A DNA stretch of 49,292 nt from Trichinella spiralis (lineage: Eukaryota > Nematoda > Enoplea > Trichinellida > Trichinellidae), in contig ABIR03002144.1 of the NCBI GenBank assembly GCA_000181795.3, forward strand, positions 58,112-107,403. Reading direction: 5' to 3'. Positions 12,946 to 25,200 of this stretch are shown in pieces (within the stretch, counting starts at the first letter, position 1; each line of letters opens with the position of its first letter). The notes under the pieces are model-generated. The model saw only the letters and a program-made list of their open reading frames with translations, searched no databases and was not told the DNA's origin. The translations under genes were made by a program, and so were the position numbers.

Positions 12946-14913
12946 TTCACCTTGAAAAACAAATTAAACGAAACATTTGTTCGTGTAAAAGTAGTAAAAT
13001 GAACCACCATTGTTCATTTGGAACATTTTCTTCGAAAAGATTTTCAATCTCTGAGCTCAAATCACACTCCGCCTTTTCTCATTCGTCCACTCCAATCAGT
13101 AGTCGAACGCGACGTGAAAAAAATATTTCAAACAGCTGTCGATGCTGTTTGGCAAAGAAAATCTGTCGAACCCAAATTTCACAAATTTGAACAAAGCTAT
13201 ATTCAAAACAGAACTGCAATTAAAATTACGACAAACGCCAAAATTACAAACCAAATGTTCCTTTCTTTTCTTTTGTAAATTGTGAAAAATAAATCAACGC
13301 TCGTTCAACTGAATAGTGCACAAAAAAAGAAAACGCAAATACACCACTACGACAAAAAACAACATACTACAATACTGTTTGGTGAAACTCAAAATTACTG
13401 TAACTTTTTTGATTGAAAAGTTCAATATTAATTATTGTTGTTTTCCATTTGTGTTTGAATTATAAATTTTACAAAAAAAAGTATTTGCATCAATTTGCAA
13501 CTGAAAATAAGAAATGTATATATGTATATATATTTTTTTTTTTTGAAATTAGAATAAATTTAAAATCTCTTGTGATATATTTGAAAACTACGTTGGTGAA
13601 AAAGAAACTGAAAAAATGCAATACTTTACAGTTAAATAAATACATGCACATATGAATTTGCAGTCTATTGTTTTTTCATTAAAAAAAATAAAAATTATTT
13701 TCTGGTACTTTATTGCTGTTTACTTGCAACTGGGTAAATTGTTCTTCCAAATGTTGTTGTGCAGAATTATTTTTCCGAACAAAAAAAGAAAGAAAAAAAG
13801 TTAATTAGATAATTTCAATTCAACAGACTATAGAGTATGGATTCAGTAGAGAAAATTTTTGAAATAAATAAATTTTTAATTTTCTTTGAAATAAATTCAA
13901 GTACAAGTAGAGTGTAAATTTAACACAGTGTGGCTGCATCGTTGAAAAGTATTGTGCAAAGAATAATGCTGTTGTGCATTATAGCGTGTTGTGTGAGATG
14001 TGAAAGAAAAAATGAACAAAACAAATATTTCACTGCAGTTTTCAAGCAAAAGAGCTATAGAATATGGAATGGAATTGAATTAAATGATGAGATTTCAAAT
14101 TTGAAAAAAGAACGTTTTCGACTACACTCATCAATAATAATACTTACTATTGAGAAATGGAATTAGAGAGGAAAGTTTGGAATTTTGTCTGAACATTTAT
14201 TTCTTTAACAATTATAATATGAGAGTAACGTGAGAGTATTAATTGTTGTTGTTGATGATGATGATGATGTGGAAATTTGAAAAGAAGTGGTGTTAATTGC
14301 GTCGTCGATTGGTAGTAATAGTAGTAGTGATTTGAGCATGGCAGGACAATGAAGTTGGGCCGATGGACGTCTTAGCGGCCGGATGACAACTCTAAAAATA
14401 CCACGTAAGCTTTGCTTATATAAAACGTCAGCCAACAGCAGCTAGTGTCAAACGGATGGATCTGATTAATCACAACATTGATCGATCAATAATATACAAC
14501 AACAACAACAAAAACAAATTGTTCAATTGATTCGTCGGAGAAACTTTTTTCAAATCATACTGTCGTCGTAGGTATCAATTCGAATGAAAAATTATTAAAA
14601 ACTGACCGACAAAACTATATGAACAGAATGATAAAATTGATTGTCACTTTGAATTGCAATGAAAATTGGCATTTTTCACGCAAATTTTTTTTTATTTTTG
14701 AAAATTTTTATTACAATTAAAATTGATCGATTTTTTTGATGTTGATTTCGAATTCAATTTTCACAAATGAATTTTACCAACAGCAAAAAAAGAAAAAGAT
14801 GCAAAAAGCTGCGCAAAATACAGCTAACAATTTTTTCTTTTTGCAACATCCAGTTTTAAATTCTTCTTTATTCAATGCTTCAATGAAATGATTGAAATTT
14901 ATTATTAATAATA

Positions 14914-14940
14914 GATAAATAAATAAATAAATAAATAAAT
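14914..14940. repeat. AAAT tetramer microsatellite
   Basis: About seven uninterrupted AAAT/TAAA units. Confidence 0.9.
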
Positions 14941-15199
14941 TCACTCTATTTTTCTTTAAAAAGATAAATAGCAAAATCAAAAAGAAGATTAATTTAATTT
15001 CACTTGCTCGTTTTTTGTCCACTGTCCAAATAATGTCTACTGTTATACAATTCAAAATGAACAATTTGCACGGTTGTAAATTGTATTACGTACAATTTGA
15101 TTTTCAAGTTCATCTCAAAATATTCGATATTGAATTGAATGTTGCTGGTTTTTGTCAAACAAGCTAATGCTTTTCGCACAATCATTCGTTTTTTTCTAT

Positions 15200-15617
15200 T
15201 CACCGATCAAAGTGAATGCAACACTGCGTAACTTTCGTTGAAATTCTGCGGCACGCTGGCTTCACTATCACATGGCGATTCTCTAATATACACACTCAAC
15301 GCTCTGGTTCCTCGAATTCGAGGCACCTGCTTTCATAGATCTTGGGAAAGTCAGTCTTGCAGTTTCTGTGTTGGACATGAAATCCACTTTTATTCTTCTC
15401 CTGTCAACCGACATAGGATATAGGCACCAACTACTCCCATTCAACTGCCAGGTTCGGATGAATAGAAATGAACCAACTGCAACACTTATTATTTCATCTT
15501 CTATCTCACGCCTACGAATAAAATGATGCATTCGTAACGTGAGATGACAGTTTGTGCAGACGCAACTACATGCAACACGCCCAGAAGTAGAAGAACAGAA
15601 CGGAATTTCTCCAACAT
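15200..15617 (-). CDS. Candidate small secreted protein, three exons
   Basis: A minus-strand model joins 15617-15562, 15511-15327 and 15282-15200 with consistent phase into 107 residues. It opens with a good signal peptide (MLEKFRSVLLLLGVLHVVA). The middle exon is mixed-composition and Arg-rich and contains WCLYP. The last exon ends in PACRRISTKVTQCCIHFDR and a stop. The introns would be 50 and 44 nt, in line with the 52-58 nt introns of firm genes here. The first donor (GC before GTCTGC) is weak. Reading through instead gives a better cleavage site (ASAQ) but soon meets a stop, so the gene could also be slightly different or broken. A further GTGAAT donor overlaps the stop, so more exons are possible. 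No family was recognised. Confidence 0.4.
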
Positions 15618-15943
15618 GCTTATTTCCTCGTCCTCGTGTAATCTGCTTTGATGTACAAGTTTTTATCTATTTCTTCTTCAACTACAATCAACAGAATAAT
15701 CAACCCTGCAAATAAATGAATTTCTCATCAATTGATTGCAATAAATTTTGACAAGAACAATAAATAAAAGGATACTTTTTTTTGCTTTCAAATTAAAAAA
15801 AAGGTAAAATAAATTCTACACAATCCTGATCGTATTAAACTTTTCATATATATATATATATATTGTTCAAGTGTCGGTTAACGCGAGAAACTATTCAATG
15901 GAGTTCATTTCTGAACATTTGAAAAATTGGCGAAATTTGTAAT

Positions 15944-15979
15944 GCAACAACAACAACAACAACAATAATAATAATAATA
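15944..15979. repeat. CAA then TAA trinucleotide microsatellite
   Basis: About seven CAA units are followed by five TAA units. Confidence 0.9.
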
Positions 15980-16871
15980 GTTATAGTTATAGTAATAAGA
16001 AAAAATAATATTGTCGAAATTACATTATAAATTTTGACAATATTAAAAGAAGCAAACCTTCAAAAGAGAACTTTTCAGTTATTTTTTGGAAATCATTTTT
16101 GCAATTAAAATTTGAAATTTAAACAAATATGCATTTGCTATATTTTTACTGTTTTGCACTTATGTACAAATGGATAAGTAGATAGGTTTCGCTTAAAATG
16201 AGGGGAAAATATTTTTAATCAAAAGAAAATTTGATTAATCAATTAATAATTCAAATTTATTAAGTAACATTTTTGTTGTTTCTGCTTCTGGATTCGAATA
16301 ATAATAATAATAATATCAACTTTGATGATAACACTGAAATTTGGGCAACAAAAACAACAACCTTCGATCGTTAATTGAATTTTTAATAAAATATAGCAAA
16401 AATGTTCACTTGTTTAATCAGCAAATTGTGAAATTTCAATATTTCATTGATTATTTTTCATCGCCCCAATTCAACGATGCTATTCGACGTTTGATTTTGA
16501 TCCAATTTGATTTGTTTGTTGCTTTTCGTAAAAGGAAAAATTTTAAATTTAAAATGCGTGAAAGTTTCAGAGCACTGAACGTCAACTTGGTGGTTTGCTG
16601 GTTTAATTCATAATCAAACTCAATTGAAGCATTCACATATTGAAAAGTTTAAAATTTTTTTTCAAACGTATCCAAAAATGAAAACAAATAAAAATTCATT
16701 CGTATCATTTGTAACGAGAAAAAAGAAAGAAGAATTGAAAATTTAAAAGCGTATTTTTTGTTTCATTGCAAATTATTTCCACAACTTGTTGCATTTGCAT
16801 AATGCTTGATTTCAAATTACATTTAATTCATCTGATAAGTTAATCAATTTTTCTTCATTTCAAGCATGTGA

Positions 16872-16909
16872 TTCTCTCTCTCTCTCTCACTCTCTCTCAC
16901 ACACACACA
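16872..16909. repeat. TC then AC dinucleotide microsatellite
   Basis: A TC run with one interruption passes directly into an AC run. Confidence 0.9.
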
Positions 16910-18443
16910 AGCACAAAATAAAATTATTTCATTTATTATTACTTGTTTTTTTTTCTTTATTTTTATATTCATAAATATAAAATTGATGGATTGCATTATT
17001 TTTTTAAAAATATTTATTCATTTTTTTAAATGATGAATTTATTATCATATCAACGTTTCATATTCTGGAAAAATGGTCAAGTGATCGAGAGCCTTTTTTG
17101 TAGTGCAAGTGGAGAAGGAAAGTTAACTTCCGTTTTGCATAAGATAACTTTTTAAGTAAGCTCAAAAATAGCCTTGGCCTGTGCCATCACCACCTGGTCA
17201 GCAGAAAATGAATGATCAGAATTGCAAAAGTATTCATATATAAATAAATGCACAACACATGCATGCATGTTCAAATTCTTCTGCTACAAATGAACATGCT
17301 TCCTTTTCTCTTTTGATTGATCACTAATAAAATAATGCACTGTTGGAGAGGAAAAGCTTTTATTTAAAAAGTAAAAAAAATGAAAAGAAAAAGAATAATA
17401 ACAAAGATGAACACAGAGTAAACAAGGATGGTCAATAAAATGGTCACGGTAGGGTCAATTCTGCTTCAAATACAATAGTCAAAAATGAACAACGTAGCTG
17501 AACAATTAAGCATTTTGAAGAGAAGTGAAAAAGGGAATTGGTTTCGTTGTTTCTTTGTGGAGACAAAAAAAATGTTCACTTCAGTCACTGCATACAAAGC
17601 TAAATTTTTTTCCCCTTCTTCAACAACAAATGACAAAGCAAGTTTACTTCTTCTTCTTCTTTTTCATTCAACAAAGCTTTCTGTATAAACGGGAAAAATT
17701 GGGAATTTTTACCTTTTTTCAACAAAATCCACATATGGCGTTCAATTTGGTCGACGGAAATGGTCAGTTTTCTGAAATTCACTAAATAAAAACCGTAAAG
17801 GCGCAGTTTGCAAAGTTCAAGGATGTGAACGGAAAAATTTGCCACAAAAGAAAACAGACCCTGCTGATAATAAAACTGACCAAAGAACTGCATGCGTTTG
17901 GTCAAATCACCCTGAAGGGTCCAATTTAGCCGCTGTTGGTCAAGGATATTGCACACTGACAGTTATTGCAAAGAAAACTTCAAGGACCATTATTTTTCAT
18001 CATTTTGTCAATTGAGCACAAAAACTTAAACGACACATCAGAACACTGAGCAGAGATAAACATTTCCATCAGCACGCATTCAACAAATAATATCACAGCA
18101 CTGCATAAATATACCAATATATAAATTGTTTTTTTCATTTTTATGCAAGCAAATCAAAGAAAAAAAATATATATATTCAAATGCAACTAGCTTAACAAGT
18201 GAAAAATATTCCACTTGTTTTAATTAATACAAATTGCTTCGAATTTTTACTTTTAATATTTCTTTCAAATTTTGCAAATATTATAAATATTTCTTATATT
18301 GCTCAAAAATTTAAACCCAAAATTTTCATTCATAATTATAAATAAAATTGTCAATTTTCAGTCTTTGAAATATATTTACATTTTCATCTATGAAATAAAA
18401 ATATACTGCTTTTACGCTGTGCTAGTATAAGAAAATATAGAAA

Positions 18444-18462
18444 CAGTGGAACTCTGATTATC
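18444..18462 (+). repeat. Left terminal inverted repeat of the 18.4-kb Tigger
   Basis: CAGTGGAACTCTGATTATC pairs with the right end at 19852-19870 with one mismatch. Confidence 0.9.
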
Positions 18463-19851
18463 CGAACACATTTTGTCTGGCTGGCTAAAGTGCATTTTTT
18501 GTAATATTAAATTCAACCAGCATTTTACTAATACGGTAACATTCTGTCGTTTGCTGATTTTTATGTCCAAAAGAGAAAGGTTTTGAATTGGGAGCAAAAA
18601 ACTAAATAAAAAAAGCAAAAGCTTTACGTCATGTAAGAAAAGAGTGACTATTCTTTGATGCGAAAATGCCACAAGTAGCGATCGTTTACAGCTGTTGCTA
18701 GTTGGAGAATCAAAACGACCACGAGCTATGATGATTGGTATGCAAAAGTTGCCGATGGTATATGATTATCAATCAAAAGTCTGGATGACAGGAGGTATTT
18801 TTTCCCGCTGCCATGATGAGATATTTTTATATTCCTCACGTTAAAAAGTACTAGCAGAAGACAAAAAAATCAGGAAGGATGCTACTTACAATTGGCAATG
18901 CATCTTGTCATCCTAGTTGCGAATAATTGGTAGACCGTAAAAATGGCTTGGTCTAGGTTGTATTTTCGCCACCGAATGCATCATCGCTTGTTCAGCCAAT
19001 GGATCACAAGCTGTTATTCAAAGTTTATAAAAAAGCGGTATAAGAAAGAACACTTGCGAAGAATTGTACTTTTTCGAAGCTAATGGAAGCTTTTTAACTA
19101 GTGCCACAGCTTAGGAACGTAAATTTTTGAAAAAATTGCTGGAATATATTTGTGCAAGGGGGGGATTCGATTTCCAGATCCACTTTGTGAGTATCATGGA
19201 ATAAACTACTTCTTGGTTACAATGAGGAATGTGGAAACCAATGAACAAGCTGTGATGATGTAATAGAAATATTCGAGAAGTTTAAGTTATGGCGGGAAGA
19301 AGTTGAACAGTAGCTAGCCAATGATGATATCTCATTATTTGAACCATTAAGTGACGATGAAGTATTCGAAACAATGGAGAAAGACGAAAATGAAGACACC
19401 TAATATGTCTGATAAGCCAAATGAAGGGCTGAGCCATTCTTGCCTCAAAGTCGGCTTGAAGTTGTTGGACCAGCAGAAAGAAATCAGCGCTACTCAGCTG
19501 ATGCCCATGAGACATATTTGTGATGCCGCTGCACAGAAGAAGCTATCTTCGTTCAAACAAAACCTTAATAGTGATTATATGAAATATGATATAAAGTAAA
19601 CCTGCTGCTTTTTGAATGTATCGCTGAAAAATATTATCAGCCGTGTTAATAATAAACGCTCATACAATTTAAGCGTGTAAACGGCAAATAACGTCGCATA
19701 ATAAACAGAATGTCGAATACTCCGCGTCTGATTGAGCTTCATTATAGCTATAAACGCTTCAGTTGTTGTGTACATACATTTCAAAAAATTAAAAATGTCT
19801 GATTATCTGAAAATTCAATTATCCAAAGGACCCCAGAAATTTATGTGTCTA

Positions 19852-19870
19852 GATAATCAGAGTTCCATTG
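19852..19870 (-). repeat. Right terminal inverted repeat of the 18.4-kb Tigger
   Basis: GATAATCAGAGTTCCATTG is complementary to the left end; the next two bases are TA. Confidence 0.9.
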
Positions 19871-22208
19871 TATATTTATTTAATTTTAAAAACATGCAAC
19901 TTTTTCAACATTGTATTCAAGTGATAAGCATAATAAAATTATTTAATAATTTTCTAAATTTGAAATGATCAGTTTATTCAAGTAATTTATATTATATATT
20001 TTAGCGCTGCATAGAACCAAGAAAACATTTAATTCTTTATGTGACAAATAAAAGCGGCAACCTAAAAAATTATTTTCACGGTTTTTCAGATGATAATGCT
20101 TTCAACAACAATAATATTTTTTAAGTAATTGCCGGAGAATGGCCCAATAAAATTCTCTCTTTTTATTGATCATGAAAGTTGCACAAATAAAATAGAAAGA
20201 AAACAATTTTAATTACATTAACAGCAGGTATATATATATATATATTGTAATAAACATTTAAAAATTTATCTGCAATAAAAACTTACATGTATATGTACAT
20301 CTATTTAGATTTAGATTTTAAATGTATTTCATAAATTAAATTCAATGCATTATTTGAAGTTGAAATCATCATTCAATATGAAAAAAAAATTAAATTTTTT
20401 ATTTAATTGTATAATTTGGAGTCACATTTTAAAATGCGAATTTTTCAAAAAGTTGCACTGTTTTAATTGAAATATACTGGTGAATCATAATTGAAGAGGG
20501 TGATAATTTTCATCTTTTCCGTTTCATCATCATTTTATTATTTAGGATTTTGAAAATGATGCTACTTATTGTTTGTAAAAATATTTCTTCCGCTATTTCA
20601 AATAAAATGAAAGAATGGTATTTCTGATTTACGACTCTGACATTTTGTGAAATTGTCGATTAGCCGAATTTGTTATTGACCAGAAAGAGGATCGGCCTTC
20701 TTTTGCTAGGAAAAAGGGCGTGGTAATTCTTGCTTTTGATTTCTTGCAAAAAAGCCTGCTGGATGGTGGCCTGCTGGCGACCAATGAAACGTTTTCATTT
20801 AAATGTAGTAAATGTCCGGCAAATAGCCATTGGTCATACGCTTGATTTGGCAAACGGGACGACAATGCTGTTATGGATCTATGTTTTGCATAAATAATTC
20901 GTCCGTTTGCAAATGCGATCATTGTCGTCAATGTATCTTAGTCTGATCGCACCGTTCAGTTGAACGGACTAAAATCTGTTGTGTTGGTGTTGCTTGTACC
21001 TGAAGCGAGAAAATTGTTTGCCTCTGGATCAAAAAAGATTCACGATTTATATATTTTATTAAGCTATTTAGTTATTTATTTTTTGTTTGACAATGGCTGA
21101 TCTATAGAGGTATGTTTTGGTTAACTTGACTCACCTGATATACATATTTCAATTAATTCTTATGTTCTCTTATGGAATTGCCTGGACATTCCGCTGCACT
21201 TGAACAATGAATTGCAGTTAATTTTGAAATTACAAATCGCATTAATCGAAGTTTATAACAAAATTTTTGCTAATAACCTAATTCCAGTTAAAAAAATGTG
21301 AACAAATTACAAGTGCAATAAATTATTTTACAAGTAAACGTTTATTATTATTTATTAAAAACAATTTTTGATTATATTTATTTGCTTTGTGAAATTTTTC
21401 TGTGTGTGAATTTGTGCTATTATTAAATTGGTAATTTTAATTATCATAATTGCATCTCTTGTTCGTTAATTAAACTTTTTGCATTATTCAATAAAAAGAC
21501 ATTTAATGAATAATGTAATCATATTTTGCTCATTTTACTTTACTGAAGATATGAAAAATTCTGCGGTTCTATTGTTTTCATTATCAAAAGATGAAATGCT
21601 TAAAAATGAATAATAAATGAAATAAGAAATAATTTTTTTGTCGAAATTAAAGTATCCCCCTCCCCCTTTCCCGTGTACAGTCTGTTTTTTGTAGATAAAA
21701 TTTAGACAAGCTTATTTATAAAGGGGTAACCAAATCAATTCAGCACAAGCGTTTGTAAGGTGCGTTTGGTGGTAAATAAGAACATTTGATGGGTGGACCT
21801 TGCCAGAATTTTCATAAGAGGGCAATGAAAATTGCGATTAACAGTCGACTAGCATATCTTCTACAGTCGCAGCGTTGTTGAAGAAGACGGTCAAACCGGG
21901 TCGCCTGCCTTTTGAGAAATACGACCGGACGTAATTTTCGATACAGGCTAAGTCGAATATTGCCCGTTCTCACACCACAACAATTCTATTCAGGAACAAC
22001 CGCATGGCCTGCGCCAATCTTCGAGGTGACCTTTGTTGTCCAGCGTGTCAAAGAAGCGCGAATTTATTCTTTGTAGCCGCTATGACCCTGTAACGGTCTC
22101 AGAGATAGCCTCTGGTCATTCCCACTTTGACTATCTGTCGCGCCAATTCATTTTCACAAACCAACGCACATTATTATCCTGACATTTTTTCATTGTTGAA
22201 TATTTTCA
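19871..22208. other. Intergenic region, mostly AT-rich, with a GC-richer island
   Basis: Two parts differ from the AT-rich background. Around 20630-20935 a minus-strand open frame of 100 codons has ordinary composition; the plus strand has a C-x2-C word (KCSKCPANSHW). Neither could be assigned to a family. Around 21730-22150 the sequence is visibly richer in G and C with several CG pairs, just upstream of the ZP gene. It may hold its promoter or a decayed element. A TA run lies at 20227-20246. Confidence 0.45.
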
Positions 22209-22209
22209 G
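22195..22209 (+). promoter_or_regulatory. 3' splice or trans-splice acceptor ahead of the ZP gene start
   Basis: TTGAATATTTTCAG ends at 22209, 41 bases before the start codon, with no stop-to-start conflict. In a nematode this is a likely spliced-leader or 5' UTR intron acceptor. Confidence 0.45.
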
Positions 22210-22250
22210 CAATCCGGACGAAGCTGCATCACTGACGTTGCTTACGTACA

Positions 22251-25200
22251 ATGTCTTCTTATAAGTGGTTTATTCCAGCTCTGCTATTCTGTTTAGTTGT
22301 AGTAAGTCTTCTTCATTTCTGAAATTGAAGATAATGTCCATTTATTATTCATTCATAACAGAAACAGTTGGAAATGAACCCACAATTTGAAATTAAAAAA
22401 AAAATTTTTTACCGAACCTGCTAATTATTTCAATAAATACCATTCATTTTTTCATAATGGTACGTCACTGATAAATATGTAATCTTGAAACGTATTGATA
22501 TTTGCCGTCGAATATAAATTCAATATTTGCCCTCTGATACAATACTGTTTACAAACTTTACGCTCTCATATAAGCTGATAAATCGAAAAGCAATCCAATG
22601 TTGACTTTTATTATTCACTTTTAAAAGTCAAGTAACTTTTGTAGCAAAATCCATAATTTTTATCCTACATAGAAGCATACCAAAACAAAGATAAATAATT
22701 CAATCAATTCTAAAATAATCATATTTCGAATGAGGAATTTGGAATTTTTCATTTCTTTCAACGCATTTGTTTAAATGCATAAAATAATTCGCTATACTGC
22801 TGAAACAGACACAATTGTAGAAATTTTCCAGTCAAGTATTAGTATATGAACAGCTTTATTGCTCATTTCTATGAAAAACATTCATAATATTTTTTGACTT
22901 GCAAGTATTTTTTTCATTAAGCTATCATTTAGAGGCATTATATATTTGCATTTAAATTTCTGAACAGTTTTACATTGTTTTGTCATAGGTATATAATTCA
23001 AGTTATTTGGTACGAATCATTTTTCTAAATAAAATTATTAATTTTATTTTGAATAGCACCTATAATAAAAGTTATCTGAAATGAAATTTTTTGTTTCAGA
23101 TAATAAAAGAAAGTACGTCAGTCAAATTTCAAAATGACATATCTGGTGAGTCAAGTGATACTGAACCACTATTAAAGGTCAATTTTTAATTTTAAATGCC
23201 ATTATTTTAATACTTTTATTACAGGATAACGAATTTTCAGCGTAAAAAATGACATCACATTAATAATAATAAAATATAAAATTATTTATTATGTCTATTT
23301 ATAATATAATATAATATAATATAATATAATATAATATAATATAATATAATATAATATAATATAATATAATATAATATAATATAATATAATATAATATAAT
23401 ATAATATAATATAATATAATATAATATAATATAATATAATATAATATAATATAATATAATATAATATAATATAATATAATATAATATAATATAATATAAT
23501 ATAATATAATATAATATAATATAATATAATATAATATAATATAATATAATATAATATAATATAATATAATATAATATAATATAATATAATATAATATAAT
23601 ATAATATAATATAATATAATATAATATAATATAATATAATATAATATAATATAATATAATATAATATAATATAATATAATATAATATAATATAATATAAT
23701 ATAATATAATATAATATAATATAATATAATATAATATAATATAATATAATATAATATAATATAATATAATATAATATAATATAATATAATATGAAAATTA
23801 TAGTTTCTTTATATTTAGCAGCTTGCTTATGTAATTACGTAATTTAGTAGTTTATGTTTCATACTGCTTACTAGAATTGTCTGTTTTATAACTTTATTTC
23901 ACTTTTTTCATACATTAATTGCTTTGTAAGGTACTCCAGTGATTGAATGCAATCCGGAAGCAATTGTTTTAAAGTTAAATACAACCATTGCTCCAGCAAG
24001 CAAAATTTTTGTACGAGGATTTCATGATGATAAAAACTGCAGCTTTGAAAATGAAAACGAGGTTCGATTTAATCTTCATGGATGCGGTACTATACGACAT
24101 CGACAGGTAAATTTTAACCTATGCGGCAATATTCAACTGAAAAGCATACCGTTACTTTAGCTCCAACCAAAAGGTCTGGCGGTAACGACAACTGTCGTTG
24201 TTCAGTTGCATCCATTGTTTATAACTAAATTGGACAAGGCGTACAAAGTACGCTGTTTCTACATGGAAACTGATCATATGATTACTTCCAATCTTGAAGT
24301 GAGGTAATTCATATTTTACTATAAAATTCTTGATAATGAATTAAAATAGAATACGGGTAAACAGAATAGCTGTTATGTGCATGCATTAATTTACTATATT
24401 CTAAATGCTTGAACTGTATGTGTACATTTATTTATTTATTTGTAAATATATAATTATATGACTGAAATTATATTATTTCAATCGAATAATGTGAATTTTC
24501 AAGTATTAGATAACTTGGTGTAATTTATTTTCAGCACTATTGCAGCTGCTCCAATTGAAGAAACCTCTCCTTTACCAATATGCAATTATTATTTGAAAAT
24601 GGGCAGTCCTGATGGAGAACCTGTAAGTTATGCAAAAGTTGGAGATCAAGTTTGGCATGTTTGGGAATGTGAATCTGAGAAATATGGTTTACTGGTTCAT
24701 AGCTGCACCGTACAAGATGGAAAAGGAAACAACATCACAATCATCGATGAACATGGGTTAGTTATTACTGTTCCACAAATTTATATTTTTAACCACATAT
24801 ATATATCATATATGCGTATCATCATATATATCATATCATATCATATCATATCATATCATATATATAATATAATATAATAATAGTACCGCATCCATGAAGA
24901 AAGTCAAAAAATTGAAATTTATGTTTAACATTATTTAGATGTGCACTGGATGATTTCATTATGGAAACACCCAGTTACAACGTAAATCTGACTCAAGCGC
25001 TTCAAGAAACTACTGTTTTTAAATTTGCTGATGTTCTTGCAGTACAGTTTCACTGTCAGATCAAATTATGCTTTAAATCAGATGGTGGATGCGAAAGAAT
25101 TACGGTAATAGAAATTATTCTTTTTATTTTCAGCAAAGAAAATTAACTTTTCAGATCAAAATGTGATTTTACAATATTTAGACCTTGTTATCTTCTCAGA

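Larger units (their letters stand above)
12313..15199. other. AT-rich intergenic region with microsatellites
   Basis: It contains an AAAAG pentamer run (12914-12945) and an AAAT run (14914-14940). A short plus-strand frame starting at 13968 begins with a hydrophobic stretch (MLLCIIACCVRC) and could be a 66-residue secreted peptide. On the minus strand near 14340 a frame begins MLKSLLLLLPIDD behind a TTTTTAG acceptor and a TATATAAG box. Neither is supported well enough to call a gene. Confidence 0.4.
15618..18443. other. AT-rich intergenic region with microsatellites
   Basis: CAA/TAA trinucleotide runs lie at 15944-15979 and 16296-16316, a TA run at 15847-15862, and a TC/AC tract at 16872-16909. 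The frames present on both strands around 16.35-16.64 and 17.5-17.95 kb lack splice signals and recognisable motifs. Confidence 0.5.
18444..19870 (+). mobile_element. Tigger/pogo DNA transposon, dead deletion copy with both ends
   Basis: The ends are inverted repeats of 19 bp: CAGTGGAACTCTGATTATC at the left and its complement with one change at the right, where TA follows directly as expected for this superfamily. The left flank no longer shows TA. Inside, on the plus strand, is a decayed transposase missing the helix-turn-helix domains and retaining pieces of the DDE domain (word RPRAMMIGMQK in one frame) and of the C-terminus (LKLLDQQKEISATQLMPM at about 19455-19510). Stops and frame changes are numerous. 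It shares its internal deletion junction with the fragment at 1777-2056. The element is non-autonomous and inactive. Confidence 0.85.

Noticed and set aside
12999-13278. Plus-strand frame with FLIRPLQSVVERDVKKIF
   Set aside because: It looked coding-like but has no acceptor, donor or recognisable family, and a second frame over the same bases is equally open.
20629-20935. FLYWCH or MULE-type zinc-binding fragment
   Set aside because: Only one C-x2-C pair and no proper spacing of the remaining residues; the resemblance is too weak to call.
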